Part shown: one piece after another, positions 1 to 12,632 of the stretch
Layout of the letters: the number at the start of each line of letters is the position of its first letter
How positions within the stretch are numbered: position 1 is the stretch's first letter
NCBI GenBank assembly: GCA_009731375.1
Contig: BJOX01000117.1
Location: 456,969-520,968 of the forward strand
Direction: 5' to 3'
Length of the DNA: 64,000 nucleotides
Source: Paulinella micropora
Taxonomy: Eukaryota; Cercozoa; Imbricatea; Euglyphida
Translations under genes and position numbers: made by a program
Notes under the pieces: generated by a model
Seen by the model: the letters and a program-made list of their open reading frames with translations, nothing else
What the model was told of the DNA's origin: nothing
Database searches by the model: none

Positions 1-165
1 GGTTGGGGGTTAATAACTTTTCCCTTGCTCGGCTCTTCTTCCCCCATGTTCCTTCAATCTTGTCTTTTGTCTGTTCATTGGGTAGATGGTGGTGGTGATG
101 AAAGAAAAAGGAATTGACCCTAATCTTCTACAGACCTCCAAAACGCTCCAAAGCGTACTTGATGC
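1..165. other. Short non-repetitive lead-in
   Basis: Mixed-composition sequence before the first (TATC)n array. I see no gene in it; it leads directly into the first copy of the 30-bp core. Confidence 0.5.
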
Positions 166-195
166 AGGCGTGCATTTGGATATTGTGGTCTTAAG

Positions 196-235
<40 letters not shown>

Positions 236-261
236 AATCTATCTATCTGTCTATCTATCTG

Positions 262-300
<39 letters not shown>

Positions 301-317
301 GTCTGTCTATCTATCTG

Positions 318-372
<55 letters not shown>

Positions 373-434
373 GTCTATTATCTATCTATCAGGCGTGCAC
401 CTGGACCTTGTTGTCTTAACTATCTATCTATCTG

Positions 435-508
<74 letters not shown>

Positions 509-545
509 GTCTGTCTATCTATCTGTCTGTCTGTCTGTCTATCTG

Positions 546-592
<47 letters not shown>

Positions 593-647
593 GTCTATCA
601 TCTATCTATATGTCTATCAGGCGTGCACCTGGATCTTGTTGTCTTAA

Positions 648-705
<58 letters not shown>

Positions 706-778
706 GTCTATCATCTATCTATCTGTCTATCAGGCGTGCACCTGGATCTTGTGGTCTTAACTATCTATCTATCTATCC

Positions 779-834
<56 letters not shown>

Positions 835-843
835 GTGTGTCTA

Positions 844-896
<53 letters not shown>

Positions 897-1058
897 ATAT
901 CTATTATCTATCTGTCTGTCTATCAGGCGTGCACCTGGATCTTGTGGTCTTAACTATCTATCTATCTGTCTATCTATCTACCTATCTATCTGCCTATCTG
1001 TCTATATCTATCTATCTGTCTATCTATTTATCCATCTGTCTATCTATTTATCCATCTG

Positions 1059-1125
<67 letters not shown>

Positions 1126-1142
1126 GTTTATCTATCTATTTA

Positions 1143-1199
<57 letters not shown>

Positions 1200-1200
1200 A
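166..1200 (+). repeat. Compound satellite: 30-bp core plus (TATC)n
   Basis: Five copies of a 30-bp core (starts AGGCGTGCACCTGGATCTTG) lie at 166-195, 391-420, 619-648, 732-761 and 925-954, separated by 80-200 bp of (TATC)n with TGTC variants. The first copy is the most diverged. All copies point the same way, so this is a tandem array whose unit is core plus microsatellite. Reading frames through it give only I-Y-L-S peptides and are not genes. Confidence 0.9.
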
Positions 1201-1640
1201 TTAGGGGATGGTGTGGGTGTGCTGGGCCCGTGGTGGGGTGCCTTATGTGTGCCTAGCCATACGCCTATAAGTCATATGCCGAAATAGCGACGGGAAGCAC
1301 AATCCTGTTCCCTCAGGGTGCCCTTTCTCGCTTGTTGAGCCCGGAATAAAACCCACAGTGCTCTGTCGGTTTATACTAGACTGTCGAACAGTCTCGAAAC
1401 TCCATCTGCTTACTGGGCCCTCTGTAATGGAGGTGGGAGCTCGTTCTGCAAGGGGCGCTTATGGAACGAGCCCTGGCCCCGCCTGGTACTAGGAAGCTTT
1501 GGTATTGCCTGTATCAGTCCCTTCCGTGCAAACATCACGGCTTAGCTGGGCATCGGGTTAATACTTTACCCACAGACTTCCTGGTTGACGAAATCAGAAG
1601 CTCCTTTTTTTCTGACATTAGTCGATATTTCATCTATCTG
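1201..1640. other. Single-copy island, about 440 bp
   Basis: Non-repetitive, GC-balanced sequence between two (TATC)n arrays. No convincing coding frame. Its right end (1541-1633) recurs in inverse orientation at 46131-46223. Confidence 0.6.
1541..1633 (+). repeat. Dispersed 93-bp repeat, copy 1
   Basis: Matches the reverse complement of 46131-46223 almost perfectly (one single-base indel seen by eye). Both copies run straight into a TATC/GATA array at the same end, so core and microsatellite seem to travel together. Confidence 0.85.
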
Positions 1641-1737
1641 TCTATCTGTCTATCTGTCTATCTATCTATCTATCTATCTATCCATCTGTCTATCTATCTA
1701 TCTAGCCTGTCTGTCTATCTGTCTATCTATCTTTTTA

Positions 1738-1778
<41 letters not shown>

Positions 1779-1845
1779 TCTATCCATCTGTCTATCTATC
1801 TGTCTGTCTATCTGTCTATCTATCCATTTTGTCTGTCTGTCTGTC

Positions 1846-1876
<31 letters not shown>

Positions 1877-1877
1877 G

Positions 1878-1908
<31 letters not shown>

Positions 1909-1985
1909 GTCTCTATCTATCTATCTATCTATCTATCTGTCTGTCTATCTGTCTATCCACCAGATATCCCTTTCCCATCTACATA
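1634..1985 (+). repeat. (TATC/TGTC)n microsatellite
   Basis: Tetranucleotide array with TATC, TGTC and occasional CATC variants and short TTTT interruptions. Confidence 0.9.
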
Positions 1986-2340
1986 TCTATCTATCCATTA
2001 TCTTGTGTGTGTGTGTGTGTGTGTTCGTATTGTCAATTGTTTGTGTACATGTGTCTGTGCGTGCGTGCATACGTGTGTATTGTTCTGTCAGCTAATGTTT
2101 TGTTGACATGTGTGTGTGTGTGTGTCTTTTACAAGTGTGATCTCAGGTAACATTTTGTAAAAAGTGTGTGTATGTGTAAGTGTAATCGGGCGTATAACCG
2201 TTTATGAACATATGTGATTGTGTGTGTGTGTGTGTTTGTGTGTTTGTGTTCTGAGGTAACCGTTTGCGGGCATGCCCATGAAACGTGTCCCCGGTTTCCA
2301 AAAAAGAAAGGTATGTATGTATGTATATATATATATATAT
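1986..2340 (+). repeat. (TG)n-rich tract
   Basis: Several (TG)8-12 runs joined by TG-rich non-repeat sequence, ending in (TATG)n and (TA)n. No gene seen. Confidence 0.75.
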
Positions 2341-2366
2341 TCGCTCCCTCCCCCCCNNNNNNNNNN

Positions 2367-2524
2367 TTCTTCTTCTTCTTCTTCTTCTTCTTCTTCTTCT
2401 TCTTCTTCTCTCTTTTAGTTTCTTCTTGTTCCTGGCTCCACCTTAAAGAAAAAGAATAAGAATAAGAATAATAATAGTGCTTCTCTGTCAATGGCTGATG
2501 CAAATCTGCACATGCGCCTCCATC

Positions 2525-2584
<60 letters not shown>

Positions 2585-2640
2585 TATTATTATAATAATA
2601 ATAATAATAAGAAGAAGAAGAAGAAGAGAAGAAGAAGAAG
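2367..2640. repeat. (TTC)n, LINE-tail core and (ATA)n
   Basis: Runs from (TTC)n to a 45-bp non-repeat block and then (ATA)n. The block at about 2478-2522 is the reverse complement of a sequence that also precedes (TTA)n at 20165-20210, so it looks like the 3' end of a LINE-type copy on the minus strand. Confidence 0.7.
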
Positions 2641-3069
2641 AAGAAGAAGAAGAAGAAGAAGAAGAAGAAGAAGAAGAAGAAGAAGAAGAAGAAGAAGGAG
2701 AGAAGGAGGAGGAGGAGGAGAAGGAGGAGAAGGGGGGGGGGGGGGGGGAGGAGGGGNNNNNNNNNNAGAAGAAGGAGAAGAAAGAGAAGAAAAAAGACAG
2801 ACAGACAGACAGACAGAAAGCAAGAAAGCAAGCAAGCAAGGAAGGAAGAAAGGAAGGAAGGACGGAGGGAAGGAAGGAAGGGAGGGAGGCAGGGAGGGAG
2901 GCAGAAAAAGGGAGGGAGGGAGGGAAGGAAGGAAGAAAGAAGGAAGAAGGAAGGAAAGAAGGAAGGAAAGAAGGAAGGAAAGAAGGAAGGAAAAGAGGAA
3001 GGAAGGAAGAAAGAAAGAAAGAAAGAAAGAAGGAAAGAAAGAAAGAAAGAAGGAAGGAAGGAAGGAAGG

Positions 3070-3149
<80 letters not shown>

Positions 3150-3199
3150 GAAAGAAAGAGAAAGAAAGAGAAAGCAAGCAAGCAAGACAGAAAGAACGA

Positions 3200-3247
<48 letters not shown>

Positions 3248-3290
3248 AAAATCAAAGAAAAAAAAGAAAAATAGAGATGGGAGAAAAAAT
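2625..3290 (+). repeat. Purine tract (GAA, GGAA, AAAG)n
   Basis: Almost uninterrupted purines on the plus strand, grading from GAA through GGA and poly-G into GGAA and AAAG tetramers, with one 10-N gap at 2757-2766. Open frames of K/R/E/G here are compositional artefacts. Confidence 0.9.
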
Positions 3291-3291
3291 T

Positions 3292-3322
<31 letters not shown>

Positions 3323-3352
3323 GGGGGGNNNNNNNNNNATGCATGTGTGCAA

Positions 3353-3442
<90 letters not shown>

Positions 3443-3522
3443 ACAAATATATATATATGTATATATATATATACATATATATATATGTATATATATATAC
3501 AAATAAATAAATATATATATAC

Positions 3523-3583
<61 letters not shown>

Positions 3584-3735
3584 TGTGTGTGTGTATGTAT
3601 GTGTTTGCGTATGTATGTATGTATGTATGTATGTATGTATATTGTGTATGTACATATAATATATACATATAGAAATATATATGCATGCATATTTGTATGT
3701 ATGCATGCATGTCTGTCTGCACGGACAGAGAGAGA
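3291..3735 (+). repeat. (TG)n and (TA)n alternating tracts
   Basis: (TG)n, poly-G with a 10-N gap at 3329-3338, then alternating (TA)n and (TG)n and (TATG)n. Alternating purine-pyrimidine throughout. Confidence 0.85.
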
Positions 3736-3841
3736 CGGAGAGGGAGTGGGTGTGTTTGCAGGTAAGAAAGACACACGGGTAGTTCACGTTGGCTTTGATG
3801 ACCCCCCACACTTAGAAACATCTGCCAAGGCAAGCTTCTCA

Positions 3842-3889
<48 letters not shown>

Positions 3890-4008
3890 CCTCCCCCTTC
3901 TCCCTGCCTCTTCCCATGCTTCTTCTTCTTCTTCTTCTTCTTCTTCTTCTTCTTCTTCTTCTTCTTCTTCTTCTACTACTACTACTACTAACTACTACTA
4001 CTACTACA

Positions 4009-4040
<32 letters not shown>

Positions 4041-4118
4041 CACAACTATATTACTACTACTGATTTTCCCGTAGTAATTTCATCATATAGATAATGTCCC
4101 GGAAAGTTACCTACATTT

Positions 4119-4120
<2 letters not shown>
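3736..4120. repeat. Short unique block, then (TC)n, (TTC)n and (CTA)n
   Basis: About 100 bp of non-repetitive DNA (3736-3840) followed by (TC)n, (TTTC)n, (TTC)n and (CTA)n. No gene seen. Confidence 0.7.
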
Positions 4121-4149
<29 letters not shown>

Positions 4150-5550
4150 AAGAAGAAGAAGAAGGAAGAAGGAAGAAGGAAGAAGAAGGAAGAAGGAAGA
4201 AAGAAGAAAGAAGAAAGAAGAAGGAAGAGGGAAGAGGAGAAAAGAAGGAAGAGGAGGGAAGAAGGAAGAGGGAGGGAATAAGGAAGAAGAGGGAAGAAGA
4301 GGGAAGAAGGAAGAGGAGGGAAGAAGGAAGAGGAGGGAAGAAGGAAGAGGAGGGAAGAAGGAAGAGGAAAGAAGAAGGAAGAGGAAAGAAGAAGGAAGAG
4401 GAAAGAAGAAGGAAGAGGAGGGAAGAAGGAAGAGGAGGAAAGAAGGAAGAGGAGGAAAGAAGGACGAGGAGGAAAGAAGGAAGAGGAGGAAAGAAGGAAG
4501 AGGAGGAAAGAAGGAAGAGGAGGAAAGAAGGAAGAGGAGGAAAGAAGGAAGAGGAGGAAAGAAGGAAGAGGAGGGAAGAAGGAAGAGGAGGAAAGAAGGA
4601 AGAGGAGGGAAGAAGGAAGAGGAGGGAAGAAGGAAGAGGAGGGAAGAAGGAAGAGGAGAAAAGAAGGAAGAGGAGAAAAGAAGGAAGAGGAGAAAAGAAG
4701 GAAGAGGAGAAAAGAAGGAAGAGGAGAAAAGAAGGAAGAGGAGAAAAGAAGGAAGAGGAGAAGAGAAGGAAGAGGAGGGAAGAAGGAAGAGGAGGGAAGA
4801 AGGAAGAGGAGAAAAGAAGGAGGAGAAAAGAAGGAAGAGGAGAAAAGAAGGAAGAGGAGAAAAGAAGGAAGAGGAGAAAAGAAGGAATTGGAGGGAAGAA
4901 GGAATTGGAGGGAAGAAGGAAGAGGAGGAGGAGAAGGAAGAGGAGGAGGAGAAGGAAGAGGAGGAAAGAAGAAAGAGGAGGAAAGAAGAAAGAGGAGGAA
5001 AGAAGGAAGAGGAGGAAAGAAGAAAGAGGAGGAAAGAAGGAAGAGGAGGAAAGAAGGAAGAGGAGGAAAGAAGGAAAAGGAGGGAAGAAGGAAAAGGAGG
5101 AAGGAAGAGGAGGAAAGAAGGAAGAGGAGGGAAGAAGGAAGAGGAGGAAAGAAGGAAGAGGAGGGAAGAAAGAAGAGGAGGGAAGGAGGAAAAGGAGGAA
5201 AAGGAGGAAGAGGAGGGAAGGAGGAAGAGGAGGGAAGGAGGAAGAGGAGGGAAGGAGGAAGAGGAGGGAAGGAGGAAGAGGAGGGAAGGAGGAAGAGGAG
5301 GGAAGAAGGAAGAGGAGGAGGAGGAGAAGGAAGAGGAGGAGGAGAAGGAAGAGGAGGAGGAGGAGGCGGAGGAAGAGGAGGAGGCGGAGGAAGAGGAGGA
5401 GGAGGAGGAAGAGGAGGAGGAGGAGGAGGAGGAGGAGGAAGAGGAGGAGGAAGAGGAAGGAGGAAGGAGGTTGAGGAAGGAGGAAGGAGGAAGAGGAAGG
5501 AGGAAGGAGGAAGAGGAGGAAGGAAGAGGAAGGAGGAAGGAGGAGGAAGA

Positions 5551-5584
<34 letters not shown>

Positions 5585-7101
5585 GGAAGAGTTGGAGAAG
5601 GAAGAGGAGGAATAGGAGGAAGAGGAGGAGAAGGATGAAGAGGAGGAGGAGGAAGAGGAGGATGAGGAGGAAGAGGAAGAGGAGGAGTAGGAGGAAGAGG
5701 AGGAGGAGGAGGAGGAAGAGGAGGAGAAGGAGGAGGAAGAAGTAAAAAAAAGAAGAGGAGGAAGGAGAGGAGGAGGAAGGAAAAAAACAAGAGGAGGAAG
5801 GAAAAAAAGGAAGACGAGGAAGGAAAAAAGGAAGAGGAGGAAGGAAAAAGTGGAAGAGGAGGAAGGAAAGAAGGGAAGAGGAGGAAAGAAGGAAGAGGAG
5901 GAAAGAAGAAAGAGGAGGAAAGAAGGAAGAGGAGGAAATTAGGTAGAGGAGAAAAGAAGGAAGAGGAGGAAAGAAGGAAGAGGAGGGAAGAAGGAAGAGG
6001 AGGGAAGAAGGAAGAGGAGGGAAGAAGGAAGAGGAGGGAAGAAGGAAGAGGAGGAAAGAAGGAGGAGGAAGGAACAAGGAAGAGGAGGGAAGAAGGAAGA
6101 GGAGGGAAGAAGGAAGAGGAGGGAAGAAGGAAGAGGAGGGAAGAAGGAAGAGGAGAAAAGAAGGAAGAGGAGGGAAGAAGGAAGAGGAGGGAAGAAGGAA
6201 TTGGAGGGAAGAAGGAAGAGGGAAGAAGGAAGAGGAGGAGGAGAAGGAAGAGGAGGAAAGAAGAAAGAGGAGGAAAGAAGAAAGAGGAGGAAAGAAGGAA
6301 GAGGAGGGAAGCAGGAAGAGGAGGGAAGAAGGAAGAGGAGGGAAGAAGGAAGAGGAGGGAAGAAGGAAGAGGAAGGAAGAAGGAAGAGGAGGGAAGAAGG
6401 AAGAGGAGGAAAGAAGGAAGAGGAGAAAAGAAGGAAGAGGAGAAAAGAAGGAAGAGGAGNNNNNNNNNNNNNNNNNNNNNNNNNNNNNNNNNNNNNNNNN
6501 NNNNNNNNNNNNNNNNNNNNNNNNNNNNNNNNNNNNNNNNNNNNNNNNNNNNNNNNNNNNNNNNNNNNNNNNNNNNNNNNNNNNNNNNNNNNNNNNNNNN
6601 NNNNNNNNNNNNNNNNNNNNNNNNNNNNNNNNNNNNNNNNNNNNNNNNNNNNNNNNNNNNNNNNNNNNNNNNNNNNNNNNNNNNNNNNNNNNNNNNNNNN
6701 NNNNNNNNNNNNNNNNNNNNNNNNNNNNNNNNNNNNNNNNNNNNNNNNNNNNNNNNNNNNNNNNNNNNNNNNNNNNNNNNNNNNNNNNNNNNNNNNNNNN
6801 NNNNNNNNNNNNNNNNNNNNNNNNNNNNNNNNNNNNNNNNNNNNNNNNNNNNNNNNNNNNNNNNNNNNNNNNNNNNNNNNNNNNNNNNNNNNNNNNNNNN
6901 NNNNNNNNNNNNNNNNNNNNNNNNNNNNNNNNNNNNNNNNNNNNNNNNNNNNNNNNNNNNNNNNNNNNNNNNNNNNNNNNNNNNNNNNNNNNNNNNNNNN
7001 NNNNNNNNNNNNNNNNNNNNNNNNNNNNNNNNNNNNNNNNNNNNNNNNNNNNNNNNNNNNNNNNNNNNNNNNNNNNNNNNNNNNNNNNNNNNNNNNNNGA
7101 G

Positions 7102-7136
<35 letters not shown>

Positions 7137-8850
7137 GGAGGAAGAGGAGGAGGAGGAGGAAGAGGAGGAGGGAGGAAGAGGAGGAGGAGAAAGAGGAGGA
7201 AGAGGAGGAGGAAGAGGAGGAGCAGGAGGAGGAGTAGGAGGAGGAGGTGGAAGAGGTGGAGGAGGAGGAGGAAGAGGAGGAGGAGGAGGAAGGAAAAAAA
7301 GAAGAGGAGGAATGAGAGGAGGAGGAAGGAAAAAAGAAGAGGAGGAAGGAAAAAAAGGAAGAGGAGGAAGGAAAAAAAGGAAGAGGAGGAAGGAAAAAGA
7401 GGAAGAGGAGGAAGGAAAAAAGGGAAGAGGGGGAAGGAAAAAAGGGAGGAGGAGGAGGAGGAAGGAGAGGGGGAGGAAGGAAAAAAAGGAGAGGAGGGGG
7501 AAGGAAAAAAAGAGGAGGAGGAAGAGGAGGAGGAATGAGAGGAGGAGGAAGGAAAAGAAGAAGAGGAGGAAGGAGAGGAGGAGGAAGGAAAAAAAGAAGA
7601 GGAGGAAGGAAACAAAGGAACAGGAGGAAGGAAAAAAGGAAGAGGACGAAGGAAAAAAAGGAACAGGAGGAAGGAAAAAAAGGGAAGAGGAGGAAGGAAA
7701 ACAAGGGAAGAGGAGGAAGGAAAAAAGGGAAGAGGAGGGAGAGGAGGAGGAAGGAAAAAAAAGGAGAGGAGGAAGGAAAAAAAGAAGAGGAGGAAGGAAA
7801 AAAAAGGAAGAGGAGGAAGGAAAAAAAGGAAGAGGAGGAAGGAAAAAAGGGAAGAGGAGGAAGGAAAAAAGGGAAGAGGAGGAAGGAAAAAAGGGAAGAG
7901 GAGGAAGGAAAAAAGGGAAGAAGAGGAAGGAAAAAAGGGAAGAAGAGGAAGGAAAAAAGGGAAGAGGAGGAAGGAAAAAAAGGGAAGAAGAGGAAGGAAA
8001 AAAGGGAAGAGGAGGAAGGAAAAAAAGGGAAGAGGAGGAAGGAAAAAAGTGAAGAGGAGGAAGGAAAAAAGGGAAGAGGAGAAAGGAAAAAAGGGAAGAG
8101 GAGGAAGGAAAAAAGGAAGAGGAGGAAGGAAAAAAAGGAAGAGGAGGAAGGAAAAAAAGGAAGGAAAAAAGGAAGGGGGAAGGAAAAAAAGGAAGAGAAG
8201 GAAGGAAAAAAGGCAAGAGCAGGAAGGAAAAAAAAGGAAGAGCAGGAAGGAAAAAAAACGAAGAGGAGGAAGGAAAAAAAGGAAGAGCAGGAAGGAAAAA
8301 AACGAAGAGGAGGAAGGAAAAAAAAAACGAGGAGGAAGGAAAAAAAGGAAGAGGAGGAAGGAAAAAAACGAAGAGGAGGAAGGAAAAAGAGGAAGAGGAG
8401 GAAGGGAAAAAAGGAAGAGGAAGGAAAAAAAGGAAGAGGAGGAAGGAAAAAAAGGAAGAGGAGGAAGGAAAAAAAGGAGAGGAGGAAGGGAAAAAAGGAA
8501 GAGGAGGAAGGAAAAGAAGGAAAAAAGGAAGGAAAAAAAGGAATGCAAAAAAGGGACAAAAAAGGAAGGGAAAAAAAGGAAAAAAAGGGGGAAGGGGAAA
8601 AAAGGAGGGAAAGGAAGGAAAAAAAGGAAGGAAAACAAAAAGAAAAAAAGGAGAGAAAAAGGAAGGAAAAAAGGAGGAAAAAAAAAGGGGGAGGAGGAAA
8701 AAAAATGAAGGGAAAAAAGGAAGGAAAAAAAAGGGGGGGGGGGAAAAAAAAAAAGGGGGGGGGGGGAGGGGGGGGAAAAAAGGNNNNNNNNNNAAAGGAA
8801 AAGAAAAAAAAAAGGGAAAAAAAGAAGAAGAAGAAGAAGAAGAAGAAATA
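4121..8850 (+). repeat. 4.7-kb polypurine tract (GGAAGA-type)
   Basis: Plus strand is almost pure purine for 4.7 kb apart from rare T or C (for example near 4886, 5470 and 5591). Sub-blocks differ: 12-15 bp units such as GGAAGAGGAGGGAAGAA at 4250-6460, GGAGGA-rich at 5300-5740 and 7100-7300, and GGAAGGAAAAAAGGGAAGA-type units at 7560-8500. Gaps lie at 6460-7098 and 8784-8793. Long frames on both strands are compositional; none carries a domain. Confidence 0.9.
6460..7098. other. Assembly gap inside purine tract
   Basis: 639 consecutive N. Confidence 0.99.
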
Positions 8851-9192
8851 TGCTTCTTGGAGGATGAAGACGAGACAGACAACGAAGCAATTTCCTTCTG
8901 ACATTGCCACAGGGAAAGCCAGCCTTTAGACTTTGCTTTACTGTGGTATTATCAATGTATATACGTATGAATACGTGTGTGTATATAATAGCATGTATTA
9001 ATATCTATGCATGTTTGTATGTATGCATATGCATATGTATGCATGGACAGTGGATGTATGTATGCATGCGTATACTTACGTATGGATATAGCACTCTGTG
9101 AATGTATTATATATGTAAATATGTGTGTAAAGGACGAGGAGGAGGCCTTGGGACACTATCGGCGCGTGCGGTAACCCATACCCAATTCGCTG

Positions 9193-9247
<55 letters not shown>

Positions 9248-9700
9248 TTATCTATCTAATACATGTTAATACTTGAATATGTGTCTGCATACCTTACAAT
9301 ACACATGAGTGGCATACGTACATGCATGCATTGCCATGCGTTGTTAATGATGGAGTTTACATGCGTACATATCTTACATTTCTTCTTCTTCTTACATTAA
9401 TTGGAGTCTGATTCGCTTGAAGTGTATGTATTCTTGCCGTGACTGTACGTTTTTGTCTAGGGATGAAATCCACGAGTTCATTCTGGGTTTGCCGGCAAGT
9501 TTGGAAAAACCTCAGAAAGCAGGCTCATCATAATCCTCGTTCAAGTCTCATCTCCATCATAATACCCCTTCATTTTAATTGCCCATTTTTGAAACTCACG
9601 TCGTTTTGCCAGTCTATGGGAGTCACCTAGATATTAATACAACTTCTTTTTCATATCTTCCCTGCTAAATCTTACGCTTCCCACTCATCTCTGCGAGTGG
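8851..9700. other. Mostly unique AT-rich DNA with a short (TATC)n
   Basis: Non-repetitive sequence with a (TATC)n run at about 9192-9256. Only short frames (65 aa or less) with no recognisable domain. I see nothing else. Confidence 0.5.
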
Positions 9701-9732
9701 CAAGTAAAACCCCTGTTATTAAATATGTAACA

Positions 9733-10645
9733 AGACCCCTGGTCTTACCCTTACGAGCTCAAGGAAAAATAGAATTTAATAATGAACACAACTGGTTCAA
9801 GGTAACCTCCACTTCAATATATAATATATAGAAAGGGAAGTCAGAATTATATTAATATTGAACCCAATTAAAAAGCCAAAGTGAAAACCACGTTAAAAAC
9901 TGAATGTCCATATGACCGGGTCAACTGACATGATTCGTTCAAGTACGTCCGTATATCAGACTGAGCACTTTAACGACCGGCCAAAACCACTACCGTTGGT
10001 CATATTTTATTAATACTGTTTTTGACCGGCCCGTTAGATTCTCCTCTGCACGTCACAAGTTTCCGACTTCACTCTGAATAGTTTTCGATTTCGTCCAGGA
10101 ATGACTTCAAACTATTTAATGAAAGTTTTTCAAGTGACGACAATTACCATTTTCCCCCTCTCTATCAATAGACAATTTTTATTAATAATACGGTATTTAG
10201 TCATACCTGCCCACCTTACATTTTGTACTTATATTAATATCACTTTAATTGTAACGGTGACTTCAAAGTTTGGCGGTTTGGCCCGGGTGTGGCGCTTAGT
10301 GACGTGTCAGTATTGCTGTTGACAATGAAGAAAACAAAAAAAATTAGTTTTGAGTTTTTGTGTCAGATTTTCATTTTTGTGACAGTTTTTCATTTTTGTG
10401 ACAAAAATTCAAATTTTCAAATTTAACGGTAACATTTCGCGAAAATTTACGATATTTTGCGGACGAATATAGCCGTTAATTTGAAAAATTCAAATTCAAG
10501 TTCACCCAAAATCAAAATTCCAACCAAAACTGAAATTCCAACCAAAACAGAAAAATCAATTTTTTTTGTTGTCTTGAATGTCAACAGCAATATTATTCAA
10601 AATCTCAGGCTGAGTAAAAGTAAAATACGAACCCTCTTGTCTAGT
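9733..10645 (+). repeat. Flank repeat, left copy (blocks A then B)
   Basis: Block A (about 9733-9955) resembles 40707-40970. Block B (about 10200-10645, carrying an AT-rich insert of about 270 bp at roughly 10311-10590) resembles 40518-40700. Orientation is the same but the order is A-B here and B-A at 40.5 kb. Only short frames are present. It may be part of an unidentified mobile element or a tandem repeat, into which the copia element could have inserted. Confidence 0.6.
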
Positions 10646-11262
10646 GGGTTATGCGCGTTGATTAGGTAAATACCCGTTCACTCACGAACCTAACTAATAC
10701 CGTAGACGCCGGTCAAGTTTGCTGAGAGACTCCGTTAGAAGCCACGATACCAATCGATACTTTTAATCCGCACGTAGATAGCAAAATTGACAAACTCAAA
10801 GATAATAATACTGAAACTGAAATAAAGTCCGCACGACTGTAATTATTACACAATGATTAGTGTCCAATCCTGAATGCCAATATGGACCGTTACGTCTGTT
10901 ACAATTATTGACTAGAACTATACGGTCATTCTACTATACGAATAAATTACTTACCAGTCACAAAGTAATTACTACAAGTAACTTGAACGTAGTTGTCCTA
11001 CCAACGTCACCTATGAGCCTTGGCAGCGCTTAACTCTGGAACTGCGGCAAGCAAGCCTGAGGAAGGAAGAAGACCATCGCCGACCGGCCTGGGAGGCGAC
11101 TGTCAAAAGTAGAAAGAAGAGGAACGCACCGCCAAAGGGAATGTGACGACCCCCGAGGGAAGATCGTGGGGCGGCGGCGGACAGCGATCAGTCTCGACAA
11201 CGACTCAAGCTCGGACTCGGAGCGGCAATTGGTGGTGCGTGCGGTGCGCGAGTGGTTACATA
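10646..11262. other. Unique DNA left of the copia element
   Basis: AT-rich up to about 11000, then a GC-richer stretch ending at the LTR. No gene recognised. Confidence 0.45.
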
Positions 11263-11461
11263 TGTTAGACTACTGTTATTAATAAAGCAATCTATGATAG
11301 CAACTACGCTCTCAACATACTACAACAACTTTAATGAGAAAAGGCGCCAACAGACGCGCCACGTAACTTGACTAGCCGGATCATAAGTAATGGCTCTAAC
11401 GACACCGTTACTCCGATACGGCCGGTCCATAACTATTAATTAATTATTAGTTCCAACAACA
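11263..11461 (-). repeat. Copia 3' LTR
   Basis: Plus strand runs TGTTAGACTACTG to CAACAACA, so the sense strand has the canonical TG...CA ends. About 98% identical by eye to 40124-40320. On the sense strand it is preceded directly by an AGGGGG polypurine tract. The exact sense-strand start could be 11458 or 11461. Confidence 0.9.
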
Positions 11462-11470
11462 CCCCCTAGA
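11462..11470 (-). promoter_or_regulatory. Copia polypurine tract
   Basis: Plus strand CCCCCTAG, read as CTAGGGGG on the sense strand, directly abuts the 3' LTR. This is the expected position of the plus-strand DNA synthesis primer. Confidence 0.75.
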
Positions 11471-12632
11471 ACAAAGTAAATTAATATTAAGTTACTGCCG
11501 TTCCTAGTCAAGTTACGTCTCCTATTACTATTTTGTGTTGAAACATTAGAAAACACAAACTCAAAACATATTCTCTTACCCTCACTGTCTCCGAGAAGTA
11601 ATGTTGGGGTTGGCTACCCTTCTATCCACAGCGAGTACGTATCGACTAGAGTACGTACAAGGCACCGGACCTGTGGTATATTCGGGCCTACCCAACGAGA
11701 AGAGGATTAACTCCCTACTCTCCCTATCTCGCAAATGAGTAAGAGAAATATGTGAAAATTACATACATATGGATCATATAAGAATACAGAGATATGATAA
11801 TGACTTCAAAAGAAGTAATACCATAAATATGTGATAAATATATGAAAAATATATATGTGTATATATAATATATATTCACATATGATCATAATATGAAAAC
11901 TAAAATTTGGAAGCGCTTAGAATCCCGGAAGGGGGTATATATAAAAGTAACAAGAGTAATATAATATATATCACAAATACAAATATCTGTAATTATCAGC
12001 GGGTCTGGGGGTCAGGTAGATGCCCGGGGCCTATCAAGACATATAGTCTGATCAATCGCCTTTCGTCTACCACTCCACCCCCAAGTTGGCCTCTTATCGA
12101 TTTTATGTATATAGTATGATTACAAAAGGTTTATAGCATTTAAGCAATACAATCTATAAGGTAGTGCGTGTTCCCGAGCTTACGCCAGCATGGGAACACG
12201 CACATACTTAGTAGGTTTCCGGGGCCCGAATCAGCCTTCGCCGCGGCGCTTCTCGTCCTCCCCCTCGACTTTGTAAAATTATGCAACTGAATGGTTATTA
12301 CAACTTAACGGGGGGGGGGAGGGAAGACAGGTCAAAGTCCGGGCATGTCATGCCTCTTCTCCTACAAGGAGGTACGACGTCACTGGGCGCGCGTTGAACC
12401 ACGCTCGCGCTTAAATCACCTATATCACTCCCCTCGATGTACAGTATGCGAGAAATATAATATACGAGAATTAATACAATCCGCTTCTGAGAATATAATT
12501 ATAAATGATCATAGCATGAATATTTATGAGAGAAATACCCGGTACTTACAACGCGACTTTAACACCAAACTTTGCGAGAAATTCTTTCACCAACTTCACC
12601 GAGATTTGGTCAGCCAGGTAATTGAATTTCTC
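11471..12632 (-). other. Copia 3' untranslated region
   Basis: About 1.16 kb between the RNase H stop and the polypurine tract, unusually long for a copia element. AT-rich with a short poly-G run near 12310. A plus-strand frame of 104 codons at 12345-12659 matches nothing I recognise. A further nested insertion could account for part of the length. Confidence 0.5.

Noticed and set aside
166-954. CRISPR-like array (regular core with spacers)
   Set aside because: The spacers are all (TATC)n, not unique sequences, and the context is eukaryotic.
4107-8910. Minus-strand frames of about 1,600 codons rich in S, F, L and P, and plus-strand K/R/E/G frames
   Set aside because: They follow from the polypurine tract, which has few stops in any frame, and they run through a 639-N gap. 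No domain or natural codon variety.
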